NCBI GenBank assembly: GCA_023249275.1
Contig: JAHFCV010000011.1
Span: 1-27,221 of the forward strand
Reading direction: 5' to 3'
DNA: 27,221 bases
DNA from: Candidatus Methanoperedens sp.
Lineage (GTDB): Archaea; Halobacteriota; Methanosarcinia; Methanosarcinales; Methanoperedenaceae
This document shows, piece by piece, positions 14,388 to 22,258 of the stretch. Within the stretch, counting starts at the first letter, position 1. Each line of letters begins with the position of its first letter. The position numbers were made by a program, and so were the translations under genes. The notes beneath the pieces are model-generated. The model saw only the letters and a program-made list of their open reading frames with translations. It did not search any database and was not told where the DNA came from.

Positions 14388-15942
14388 TCTCTTTGATATC
14401 TTGCTTGAGAAACCGCTTTCCGATGAATGGCTAAAGGGTCTGCTATTTGCGTCGTTTACTCTTCATATGATTTTCGTTCTATTGACCATAGGCACAGCGA
14501 TCCTTTCTATTTATTATTTTATCCATACATGGTGGGGAGGAAAGTTAGGGGAATTGCGATGGGATAAAGAGATTTTACGAACTTTTATGGCACACAAAAG
14601 TCTGGCAGTAGTTTTGGGCGTGGCTGCATTACTTTTAATCCAGCTTGGTTCGTCTGTGCCGTTTTTCACCGGTGTTAATCTTCTTGCCCCTTTCTGGATG
14701 TTAATTATCGTATTTCTGGTGATTGCGTTTCTCTCGTTTGATGCCCTGGGACACAAAATAGATGTCCATCATTATCTACATCTGGTCTTTGGCATCATTG
14801 CTCTCATTTTTCTTCTTGCAGTTCCTGCTATATTTGTTGCGGTATTGGTGACAGCGGAAAATTCTGATAAGTGGTTGACAATAATCGCTAACGGCTATCA
14901 ATTAGGTGGTCCATTAGCTATACATTGGTTATTCAGGTACTTGCATGTTCTTGGCGCTGCTATTGTATTTGGTGCAGCGTTTCATTATTTCTTCTCGACA
15001 AGGGAGGAAATAGAGAAAAAGAAATCAATTCTAAAATGGATTGTTGCCGGGCTATTGCTTCAATTTATACTTGGTATAATGCTTTACAGTTCCTTGCCAG
15101 AAAAGCCTGATTATATCATCAATATTTCCTTATTTGTTGGTGTCACTGCTGCTGCGGTTTTGTTATGGGTAATTTTTACCATAAATAAAGATAGTGCATT
15201 AAATATAAAAAAAGTATTACCCATAGTAATGCTCATACTTGTGTCAATGCTATTAGCAAGACAATTTATTCAAGATACAACGTTTGTGCCAATCGAGAAA
15301 CAATTACAAGTAAATGCTAAAGCTTATCAAAAAGAACTGCAGCCATACCACCAGGAAGCCCTTAATAAATATCAATCTGATATAAATATTGTTTATGACA
15401 GCGGAGGAACGATCTATCTAAAAAGTTGTACTTTCTGTCATGGAGAAAATGCGGATGGCAATGGATCAGAAGCAAAAAACCTTGCCATACCTCCAGAGGA
15501 CATATCTGCCATAAGAACCACAAGACCGTATCTTCACAAAATATTAGTAGAAGGTATTCCAGGGTCTGCCATGCCATATTTTACTTTTTTTGATAGATAT
15601 AAAATAGAGGCTCTAATTAATTATCTTGATAGTAAATATTATGTCTTAAGTTTGCCTGAACCTGTTCCCGTTAAAATTCCAGAAGCAGCATTACAACAGG
15701 CTCAAAAAATTTTCAATGAAACTTGTTTTAAATGTCATGGAATGGATGGCAGAGGTTCAGCGCTTTCAAAAGGTTTTCAGCCTCCACCGCCGGATTTTAC
15801 CCTGTTTAGTTTATCCCCTGAACGGACATTTGATGTAATAACAAAGGGTTATCCAGGGACTGTGATGCCTCCATTTAGTAACCTGCCGGAAGATGTCCGC
15901 TGGGGACTGGTGAAGATTGTCAATGAAAAGAGAAAACCCTGA
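14380..15942 (+). CDS. Second bd-like membrane subunit with two C-terminal cytochrome c domains
   Basis: A 520-aa partner of the preceding subunit. Residues 20-295 hold about eight helices with several His candidates for b heme (His29, His72, His129-134, His182, His189, His202). After a helical linker (300-335) come two cytochrome c domains, CTFCH (350-354) and CFKCH (449-453), with probable Met ligands in SAMPYF and TVMPPF. The ATG overlaps the 3' end of the previous gene by 8 bases and follows GGAGGT. Together with the two upstream products the complex would contain five c hemes, making a wire from an external donor to the bd-like active site. Confidence 0.83.
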   Translation: MSSLFDILLEKPLSDEWLKGLLFASFTLHMIFVLLTIGTAILSIYYFIHTWWGGKLGELRWDKEILRTFMAHKSLAVVLGVAALLLIQLGSSVPFFTGVNLLAPFWMLIIVFLVIAFLSFDALGHKIDVHHYLHLVFGIIALIFLLAVPAIFVAVLVTAENSDKWLTIIANGYQLGGPLAIHWLFRYLHVLGAAIVFGAAFHYFFSTREEIEKKKSILKWIVAGLLLQFILGIMLYSSLPEKPDYIINISLFVGVTAAAVLLWVIFTINKDSALNIKKVLPIVMLILVSMLLARQFIQDTTFVPIEKQLQVNAKAYQKELQPYHQEALNKYQSDINIVYDSGGTIYLKSCTFCHGENADGNGSEAKNLAIPPEDISAIRTTRPYLHKILVEGIPGSAMPYFTFFDRYKIEALINYLDSKYYVLSLPEPVPVKIPEAALQQAQKIFNETCFKCHGMDGRGSALSKGFQPPPPDFTLFSLSPERTFDVITKGYPGTVMPPFSNLPEDVRWGLVKIVNEKRKP

Positions 15943-16009
15943 GATAATAGAGCTGTCCAAATGTCACATTATACGAGGAAAACTCGAACGGAATGAGGGA
16001 GAGAAAAAT

Positions 16010-16429
16010 ATGCCAGGGATAATTGATGAAGATAAGAAATCTGTAAGAGTTCGTAATCGCCGTGTTCACATGGCAAATGAAAGAACATTTCTTGCATGGA
16101 TAAGAACAAGCATAGGGATCATGGCATTCGGTTTTGTTGTTGAGAAGTTTGCGTTGTTCATAAAACAAATATCATATGTTTTGGGGAAATCAGGCTTACC
16201 AGGAACCCCTGTCCCTCCTCCTTCCTTTGGATATTCGTCAATCTTTGGAATATTTCTTGTGGGTCTTGGCGCTTTGATGGGGGTGCTTGCATTTATCAGG
16301 TATAAGAAGGTCGAGAGACAAATAGACGAGGATACGTATCAACCATCGTTGATACTTGACCTGCTGCTCATCATATCAGTCCTTGCAGTCGGAATCTTCC
16401 TTGTAATTTATTTGATTCATAGCACTTAA
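16010..16429 (+). CDS. DUF202 (YidH-type) membrane protein
   Basis: Small membrane protein of 139 aa. A hydrophilic start is followed by the DUF202 signature RVHMANERTFLAWIRTSIGIMAFGF, whose NERTxLAWxRT core is diagnostic, and three helices (about 35-60, 80-100, 115-135). The family has no established biochemical role. I chose ATG 16010, with GAGGGAG shortly before it; an in-frame TTG 93 bases upstream, inside the previous gene, would add a charged, unsupported leader. Its place between the oxidase-like genes and the ATPase suggests operon membership. Confidence 0.85.
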   Translation: MPGIIDEDKKSVRVRNRRVHMANERTFLAWIRTSIGIMAFGFVVEKFALFIKQISYVLGKSGLPGTPVPPPSFGYSSIFGIFLVGLGALMGVLAFIRYKKVERQIDEDTYQPSLILDLLLIISVLAVGIFLVIYLIHST

Positions 16430-16507
16430 AGTAGATGCTGATGGCAATGGAAAAGAAGCAAAAACCCAAAGAACACCATGAACCAACGGGAGGGAGGAGA
16501 GAAGAAA

Positions 16508-18955
16508 ATGTGGGGCAGAAAAAAAATTACAAACATGGATTTAAAAGCCAGAAGTACATCCGAATATAAAAATATCTCCATGGATGAGGCGCTTAAATTC
16601 TTAGAGGCAACTGCAGACGGTCTTGCCGAGCCTGAAGTCATGAAGCGCCTTGAGATGTTCGGGTATAACGAAATAACAGAGAAAAAGAAGAACCCCTTTC
16701 TTGAATTTCTGCTGCGCTACTGGGGTCCCATGCCGTGGCTGCTGGAGCTTGCAATGGGACTTTCCTTCGTATTGAAACATTATCTTGAAGGGATAATCAT
16801 TCTTGTACTGCTCACGGTAAACGCCGTCATAGGCTACCTCCACTCACGGGGTTCGCAAAAAGCGGTCGAGCTTCTGAAGAAAAAGCTGGCGATAAAGGCA
16901 AAGGTATTGCGGGGCGGGAAATGGGCGATGAAAGAGGCTAAAGAGATCGTGCCCGGAGATTTCATCGCCGTCGGACTCGGGGATATAGTGCCGGCAGATG
17001 CCAGGATGGTGAGCGGCGAACTTTCCGTTGATCAGTCAGCCCTGACCGGAGAATCCCTACCTGTAGAGACACATTCATCGGACATCATCTACTCGGGCTC
17101 TATAGTGAGACGGGGAGAAGGCAGGTGTGTGGTGGTCAATACCGGAGCGAATACTTACTTCGGTAAAACGGCGGAACTGGTCAAAATAGCCAGGCCGAAA
17201 TCCCATCAGGAAGAAGTGATGATGGCTATAGTCAAATATATGATGTATCTGGGTATAGCCGCATCGATCTTAGTTTCAATATATGCACTGGTGATACATG
17301 CAAGCATAATATTAATACTGACGTTCGCTTTGATATTTCTCATGGGAGCGGTCCCCGTAGCCCTTCCTGCCGTTCTCACCATAGTCCAGTCTGTCGGAGC
17401 AATGGAGCTTGCAAAAAAGGGAGCGCTTGTGACCAGACTCGCTTCCATCGAGGATGCGGCTTCAATAGATGTCCTTTGCCTCGATAAGACGGGGACGATA
17501 ACTCAGAATAGATTATCGGTTACCGACAGCATACCCTTTTACGAATATAAGAAAGAGGATGTTTTTGCCATAGCCGCTTTAGCATCAGAGGAGGAGGGCA
17601 TGGACATCATAGACCTTGCGGTTATTGAATATGCCAAAACAAAGGGAGTCGATTTTCATGGATACCGGCAGATAGAATATACCCCCTTTAATCCATCGGT
17701 TAAGAGAACAGAGGCGATTATCGAAGCCGGTGGAAAGCGCTTCAGGGCCGTTAAAGGCGCAGCCCAGGTAGTCGTATCCTTGTGCCGGGGAATAGATAAA
17801 GATGTCCTGGAGAAGGCAGACAGGACAATAGAAGAGTTTTCCCTGAAAGGGTACAGAACGATAGCAGTGGCACGATCGGAAGGCGATGACCCGGATGATC
17901 TCAAACTTGTGGGACTGCTGCCGCTGGCTGACCCGCCCAGGCCGGATTCAAAAAGCATGATAGAGGAAGCAAGAAAGCTGGGAATAAAGCCGATGATGCT
18001 TACCGGTGACAATATCGCCATAGCTAAAGAGATAGCTTATCAGGCAGGGATCGGCAGTAACATTATCAGGCTGGCGGATATCGAGGGTTTAAGCGAGGAT
18101 GAGCAGGTAAGAGTTGTCGGAGAAAGCAACGGGTTTGCCGAGATATATCCTGAGGACAAGTACAGAATCGTGAAGCTTTTGCAATCCAGAGGGCACATGG
18201 TGGGAATGACCGGAGACGGGGTGAACGATGCACCGGCGCTGAAGCAGGCAGAGATGGGAATAGCGATGAGCAATTCAACCGATGTGGCAAAGGCGTCTGC
18301 AAGCGTGGTCCTGACCGAACCGGGTATGGGTGTCATCATTGATGCGGTAACAATAAGCAGGCAGACGTATCAGCGGATGCTGACATGGGTCTTAAACAAG
18401 GTCACCAAGGTTATAGAAGTTGTCGGTTTACTTACCTTGAGCTTCTTCTGGTTCCATGAAATCGTGCTTTCCCTCCTGGGCATGTCACTGCTCGTATTTG
18501 CGAATGATTTCGTAACCATGTCCCTGGCAACCGACAATGTAAAGCATACACCCAATCCGAACAAGTGGAATGTGAAGAATATTACGCTTGCATCACTCAT
18601 CCCGGGGATGCTGTTTGTCGTGGAAGGCACGATTGTAATCCTGATTGGTTTAAATTATTTTCATCTGGAATGGGACAAACTACGCACCCTGGTAATGCTG
18701 AACTTTGTATTCAACAGTCAGTTCAGGGTATTGATCGTAAGGGAGAGGAGGCACTTCTGGTACTCACGTCCGAGCGGGGAATTACTTATCATGAGCGCAG
18801 CAACCATAACCGGATTTGCCCTGTTAGGCGTATATGGTATCTTTGTTCCATCCCTCTCCCTGTATCAGGTCCTTGCTGTTCTGGGATTCTCGGCACTCTT
18901 TATACTCGGCATCGATTTCCCTAAATACTATCTGTTCAGAAAATTCGGATTATAA
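16508..18955 (+). CDS. P3A-type plasma-membrane proton-pumping ATPase
   Basis: P-type ATPase of 815 aa, of the plasma-membrane H+-ATPase group found in plants, fungi and some archaea. An N-terminal region (MDEALKFLEA, then GYNEITEKKKNPFLEFLLRYWGPMPW) is typical of P3A. Further motifs: LTGESLPVE in the actuator domain, the phosphorylated Asp326 in DKTGT, MLTGDN, and TGDGVNDAPALKQAEMGIAM. There are about ten membrane helices and no CPx heavy-metal motif. I chose ATG 16508, because the purine-rich GGGAGGGAGGAGAG before it is a strong ribosome site; an ATG at 16478 would place that site inside the gene. It probably exports H+ at the cost of ATP, for pH homeostasis or membrane-potential maintenance. 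Cation choice is inferred. Confidence 0.92.
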   Translation: MWGRKKITNMDLKARSTSEYKNISMDEALKFLEATADGLAEPEVMKRLEMFGYNEITEKKKNPFLEFLLRYWGPMPWLLELAMGLSFVLKHYLEGIIILVLLTVNAVIGYLHSRGSQKAVELLKKKLAIKAKVLRGGKWAMKEAKEIVPGDFIAVGLGDIVPADARMVSGELSVDQSALTGESLPVETHSSDIIYSGSIVRRGEGRCVVVNTGANTYFGKTAELVKIARPKSHQEEVMMAIVKYMMYLGIAASILVSIYALVIHASIILILTFALIFLMGAVPVALPAVLTIVQSVGAMELAKKGALVTRLASIEDAASIDVLCLDKTGTITQNRLSVTDSIPFYEYKKEDVFAIAALASEEEGMDIIDLAVIEYAKTKGVDFHGYRQIEYTPFNPSVKRTEAIIEAGGKRFRAVKGAAQVVVSLCRGIDKDVLEKADRTIEEFSLKGYRTIAVARSEGDDPDDLKLVGLLPLADPPRPDSKSMIEEARKLGIKPMMLTGDNIAIAKEIAYQAGIGSNIIRLADIEGLSEDEQVRVVGESNGFAEIYPEDKYRIVKLLQSRGHMVGMTGDGVNDAPALKQAEMGIAMSNSTDVAKASASVVLTEPGMGVIIDAVTISRQTYQRMLTWVLNKVTKVIEVVGLLTLSFFWFHEIVLSLLGMSLLVFANDFVTMSLATDNVKHTPNPNKWNVKNITLASLIPGMLFVVEGTIVILIGLNYFHLEWDKLRTLVMLNFVFNSQFRVLIVRERRHFWYSRPSGELLIMSAATITGFALLGVYGIFVPSLSLYQVLAVLGFSALFILGIDFPKYYLFRKFGL

Positions 18956-18972
18956 AAGGAGGAAAGAAGAAA

Positions 18973-20421
18973 ATGAACGGCAGCAAAAAACTTACAATCG
19001 TTCAAATGAACGATAGCCACGCCTACATGGACATACACCAGGAGATGTTCTGGCGGGGCGACCAGGCGGTATATCGCCCTGCGGGGGGTTATGCCCGCAT
19101 CGCCACGATAGTAAAGCAGATTCGGGCTAAGAGCCAGGGGAGTTGCCTTTTTTGCGACTGCGGCGATACCCTGCATGGGACTTATCCTGCTCTAAACACC
19201 CAAGGACAGGCTTTGATTCCTATTTTGAATTCATTGGGTCTTGATGCCATGACAGCACACTGGGAATTTGCGTACGGTCCAAAAGTATTCCAGCAACGGG
19301 TTTCTGAACTGAATTATCCAATGCTGGCAATCAATGTTTACAATAAAGGAACCGGAGAACTGGTTTTCCCATCGTATATCATGAAAGAGATTGGCGGGTT
19401 GCGGATTGGTCTTGTGGGTATAGCCTCTAATATAGTGGATAAGAGTATGCCACCCGTCTACAGCGAAGGCATGCACTTCACTCTGGGTCGAGAAAAACTC
19501 CCTCAAATCATAGATAACTTGCGCTCCCAAGAGAAAGCAGACCTCATCGTTCTCATATCGCATCTCGGTTTTCCCCATGACATGAAACTCTTATCCGAGG
19601 TAAAGGGGATAGACGTTTGCCTCAGTGGTCACACTCATAACCGCCTTTATAAGCCAGTTTTACAAGGGAAAACTATTGTTATACAGTCCGGTTGTCACGG
19701 TTCCTTCTTAGGTCGACTAGATGTAACGGTGGAGGGGGGCAAAATAGTAGATTATCAGCACCAGTTGATCGAAGTTGGAACAAGTATAAAACCCGACCCG
19801 GCAGTTGATGACCTGGTTAAGCAAGCGCTTGCCCCTTACAAGGATAATCTCTCAGAGGTTGTAGGTGAAACTGCCACAGCCCTCAATCGGGGAACTATCC
19901 TGGAGTCGACCATGGATAATTTTCTTCTTCAAGCCTTGATTGACAGTACCGGAGCACAATTAGCTTTTTCTAACGGCTGGCGCTACGGCGCACCGATAGT
20001 TCCGGGGAAGATAACCTTAAATGACCTTTACAACATTATTCCCATGAATCCGCCTGTCTCAACAGTGGAATTGACGGGAGAAGAGCTTCGGGTGATGCTG
20101 GAGGAGAACCTCGAAAGGACGTTTTCATGCGATCCGTATCAGCAGATGGGAGGGTATGTCAAACGCTGTCTTGGTCTTAATGTCTATTTCAAGATAGAAA
20201 ATCCTCAGGGGCACCGTATTCAAAAACTATTTGCAGGCAATGAAGAGGTGCAGCCCGGCCGATACTACACCGCGGCATTCGTTACTCCTCAAGGGATACC
20301 TCAGAAATATGGCCGCAATCGCGAAAACCGGTCAGAACATATCATAGATGCGATGCGGACGTATCTGGTCAGCCATCGCCCCTTTAGCGCAGAACTCAGG
20401 GGCACCTTTGTTGCGGTGTAA
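18973..20421 (+). CDS. SoxB-like metallophosphatase-family protein (thiosulfohydrolase / 5'-nucleotidase superfamily)
   Basis: Two-domain protein of 482 aa. The N-terminal dinuclear metal domain (5-260) has NDSHAYMD (13-20), CGDTLHG, SHLGF (196-200) and SGHTHN (218-223). Where nucleotidases have GNHEFD, this has GLDAMTAHWEFAYG (89-102), nearly the SoxB form with HWEFTYG. The C-terminal domain has NGWRYGAPIVPG, like the SoxB GFRWG region. SoxB hydrolyses sulfate from a cysteine-bound thiosulfate on SoxYZ. Unlike bacterial SoxB, there is no signal peptide, so the protein looks cytoplasmic, and no soxXA or soxYZ is nearby. AAGGAGG precedes the ATG, 17 bases after the ATPase stop. A nucleotidase role remains possible, but the HWEF motif favours sulfur chemistry. 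Confidence 0.82.
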   Translation: MNGSKKLTIVQMNDSHAYMDIHQEMFWRGDQAVYRPAGGYARIATIVKQIRAKSQGSCLFCDCGDTLHGTYPALNTQGQALIPILNSLGLDAMTAHWEFAYGPKVFQQRVSELNYPMLAINVYNKGTGELVFPSYIMKEIGGLRIGLVGIASNIVDKSMPPVYSEGMHFTLGREKLPQIIDNLRSQEKADLIVLISHLGFPHDMKLLSEVKGIDVCLSGHTHNRLYKPVLQGKTIVIQSGCHGSFLGRLDVTVEGGKIVDYQHQLIEVGTSIKPDPAVDDLVKQALAPYKDNLSEVVGETATALNRGTILESTMDNFLLQALIDSTGAQLAFSNGWRYGAPIVPGKITLNDLYNIIPMNPPVSTVELTGEELRVMLEENLERTFSCDPYQQMGGYVKRCLGLNVYFKIENPQGHRIQKLFAGNEEVQPGRYYTAAFVTPQGIPQKYGRNRENRSEHIIDAMRTYLVSHRPFSAELRGTFVAV

Positions 20422-20459
20422 GAGGGAGTAACATTAATAACCAGAAAGGAGAGACTAAA

Positions 20460-20891
20460 ATGAGTAAAAACAAAATTATTGTTGAGATTCCTGTAGCCCT
20501 GGAAAAGGCAAACGTAGTATTTAATATGAATCATCTGGCGTTTGCCGGTGACCTACCTGTGGGTATCAATTACATGCACCTGGTGGCCAACCGTTTCAAG
20601 GAATTTGGTACCATAGGGCAGATTATCGGCGTGTTTCATGGGGATGCAGCATATATGACGTTGAATGACAAGGCTTACAACGCGTATCGCAATGTCAGCA
20701 CCGGCAACCCTTACAAGAATCTTATTGCCGAACTGATAAAACAGGGAGTTCAGATAGAAGAGTGTGCGGTTTCCATGGAAAACCATCGTTGGCTTAACGA
20801 TGATCTGTTGCCGGGTGTCAAAGTTCACAGCGGAGCAATTGGACGCTTGATCCAACTGGTCCAGGAAGGTTATGTGCAGATTCAGCCTTAA
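20460..20891 (+). CDS. DsrE-like sulfur-relay family protein
   Basis: A 143-aa soluble protein of the DsrE/F fold. The N-terminal half has an alternating strand/helix pattern (KIIVEIPVALEKANVVFNMN, then QIIGVFHGDAAYMTL). The typical C-terminal segment follows: LIKQGVQIEECAVSME with a single conserved cysteine (about 101), then GVKVHSGAIGRLIQLVQEGYVQIQP. In sulfur-oxidising microbes such proteins carry sulfane sulfur on that cysteine. AAGGAGAG precedes the ATG. It is the last intact gene of the run that began at 12163. Partnership with the SoxB-like neighbour is inferred from position. Confidence 0.88.
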   Translation: MSKNKIIVEIPVALEKANVVFNMNHLAFAGDLPVGINYMHLVANRFKEFGTIGQIIGVFHGDAAYMTLNDKAYNAYRNVSTGNPYKNLIAELIKQGVQIEECAVSMENHRWLNDDLLPGVKVHSGAIGRLIQLVQEGYVQIQP

Positions 20892-20933
20892 ATCCCGGAG
20901 GAAATCGCAAAAACCTGTCCGTGCGAACCATAG

Positions 20934-21548
20934 ATGCTTTGCGAAGGCAGCCACGGTAATGATTACGGCGGGAATGATAGCAAGTGCAGTACCTGCCACG
21001 GCAATCTGGATACGAAGCCATCAAAATTCTCAGAGATCACGGTCAACAACGGTTTTTGCTTCAGGTGCCACTACGGTAAAGGTGGTTCTGAGAAGGGGTT
21101 CGTGGTAGATACAACCGCACTTGGGATCCAAACACCGGCAGCACCAACATCCACAGCAGCAGTGCCGGAAGCTAAAATCGTCACATCCGCTGATGATAAT
21201 AAGACAATCACGCTACAGGTCAATGAAACCTTCCTGCTCAAACTGGGAGAAGGTTATTATTGGAACATCACAATAGATGACCAAACCATCATCAGCCGCG
21301 TTCCGAACGTGCTGGTTGTTAGGGGTGCCCAGGGCATATACAGAGCGCACGAACCAGGTCGTGCCACACTCACCGCCTTTGGTAAGCCTATCTGTCCTCC
21401 AGGGCAGCCATGTCCTGAACTGGTGCGCGTGTTTCGGCTCTATATAATTGTCACTGGCGTCCCAACCGCAACACCAAAAGCGCCGGCTTTTGAAGTGCTT
21501 TTCGCAATTTCGGCACTGATGATAGCGCTGCTGGTTAGAAGAAGGTAA
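20934..21548 (+). pseudogene. 5'-truncated surface cytochrome c with PGF-CTERM-like sorting tail
   Basis: The open frame (204 aa) begins straight inside a cytochrome region: a degenerate CEGSH (3-7), then CSTCH (18-22) and CFRCH (42-46). A Pro/Thr/Ala linker follows, then a beta domain (about 80-170) with GEGYYWNI that recalls chagasin-like inhibitor folds. The C terminus, PAFEVLFAISALMIALLVRRR in outline (short motif, helix, Arg cluster), looks like an archaeosortase signal. A secreted, sorted heme protein needs a signal peptide, yet none is present, the in-frame codon before the ATG is TAG, and no ribosome site is seen. The most likely reading is a gene that lost its 5' end, perhaps when the operon before it was placed here. 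Expression as is cannot be excluded. Confidence 0.68.
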
Positions 21549-21578
21549 AATCAAAAACCTTCTTTTCTTATTTTTAAA
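21539..21578 (+). terminator. Hairpin and T-rich terminator
   Basis: AAGAAGGT (21539-21546) pairs with ACCTTCTT (21557-21564) across a 10-base A-rich loop, and the second arm runs into a T-rich tract. The stem spans the stop codon of the truncated cytochrome gene. It is well placed to end transcription of the long plus-strand operon. Confidence 0.6.
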
Positions 21579-21593
21579 GGGGTTGCCAGGAAT

Positions 21594-21779
21594 TTAATTT
21601 TTTTCTATTTTTCTATAATAGTATATCACGCCAGATAAAAGAGCTATACTTCCTATTATCCATGCATCCCGCGCAAGGAAAAACAGCAGCAAGACACACA
21701 GGAAAAAACAGTTCAGGACTGATATTGGTATTATTAACCAACTACAACTTTCTTCGATGAAAAGAGCTGGAATGTTCAA
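21594..21779 (-). CDS. Possible small membrane protein, 61 aa
   Basis: Two hydrophobic helices (about residues 13-35 and 40-55) joined by a polar turn FLARDAWIIGS, and a charged end YYYRKIEKN. This layout is common in small archaeal membrane proteins. The only start extending this far is TTG without a ribosome site, so the true start may be internal. I do not recognise the family. It faces the truncated cytochrome gene and shares its T-rich terminal region. Confidence 0.35.
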   Translation of the reverse strand: MNIPALFIEESCSWLIIPISVLNCFFLCVLLLFFLARDAWIIGSIALLSGVIYYYRKIEKN

Positions 21780-22258
21780 TGAGCTAAAACCAACACTCCT
21801 TGAACGATTTATGGCTTTTATACCTTTTATAAATTATTGAAATGGATTTTGGTAATTTTTATGATGTGGTAGTAGTGCCTCTCGATTTCTGTCGATTATA
21901 CGACATCACAGTACTTCCATTTTTGATTATTCTCATCTTTTACTTCAAAAATGATGTACTTCTTGGTGATCGTCTTTTTATGAAGAAGGATTTGTTACCA
22001 GGTCAGATGCTTTTTGATCGGAGAAATTAACAAATCACTGGATCATAGGACTGTGCCGCGAAGATTTAAGATTTTATATTAATTGAACAATTAATAGGCT
22101 GAATAGACCACAAGTTATTTAAACCATAATGATTATTCATACTTTTACTACAAAAGTTAATATTCGTAGCACTAATGATATATTGTATTATAAAATTGTG
22201 ATACTATATACTAATTAAAATAGAATCGTTGCGAAAGATTAATAAGGAGGTAAAAAAC
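21780..22258. other. Gene-poor A/T-rich stretch and probable nik operon promoter
   Basis: An open frame at 21842-22030 (62 aa) has no ribosome site and no recognisable feature, and I do not annotate it. From about 22060 the sequence is strongly A/T-rich and must contain the promoter of the nikM operon. At 22185-22211, GTAT and ATAC bracket a 27-base stretch, similar in outline to the 28-base NikR-like site at 1169-1196, but the arms match poorly, so I treat it only as a weak NikR candidate. AAGGAGGT at 22244-22251 is the nikM ribosome site. Confidence 0.5.

Noticed and set aside
13026..15942. Canonical cytochrome bd quinol oxidase CydAB
   Set aside because: The quinol loop is missing and both subunits carry c-heme domains that CydA and CydB do not have. 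I therefore do not assign cydA/cydB symbols.
20931..20933. In-frame TAG before the truncated cytochrome as a pyrrolysine codon
   Set aside because: The frame above the TAG contains only 13 codons back to the DsrE-like TAA stop, with no start or ribosome site. Several intact genes in the window (for example arsR, the APC permease and the TsdA-like gene) use TAG as their stop.
20872..21108. A 78-aa frame overlapping the DsrE-like and truncated cytochrome genes, read as a possible signal-peptide part joined by a frameshift
   Set aside because: Its hydrophobic stretch is the out-of-frame reading of the heme region itself. A frameshift would not place a signal peptide before the heme motifs.
21842..22030. 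A 62-aa plus-strand open frame
   Set aside because: No ribosome site, no recognisable domain, A/T-rich context, and no support from neighbouring genes.
22185..22211. A NikR operator in front of the nikM operon
   Set aside because: Only the outer GTAT and ATAC bases match and the spacing is off by one from the better sites. In DNA this A/T-rich such matches are expected by chance.
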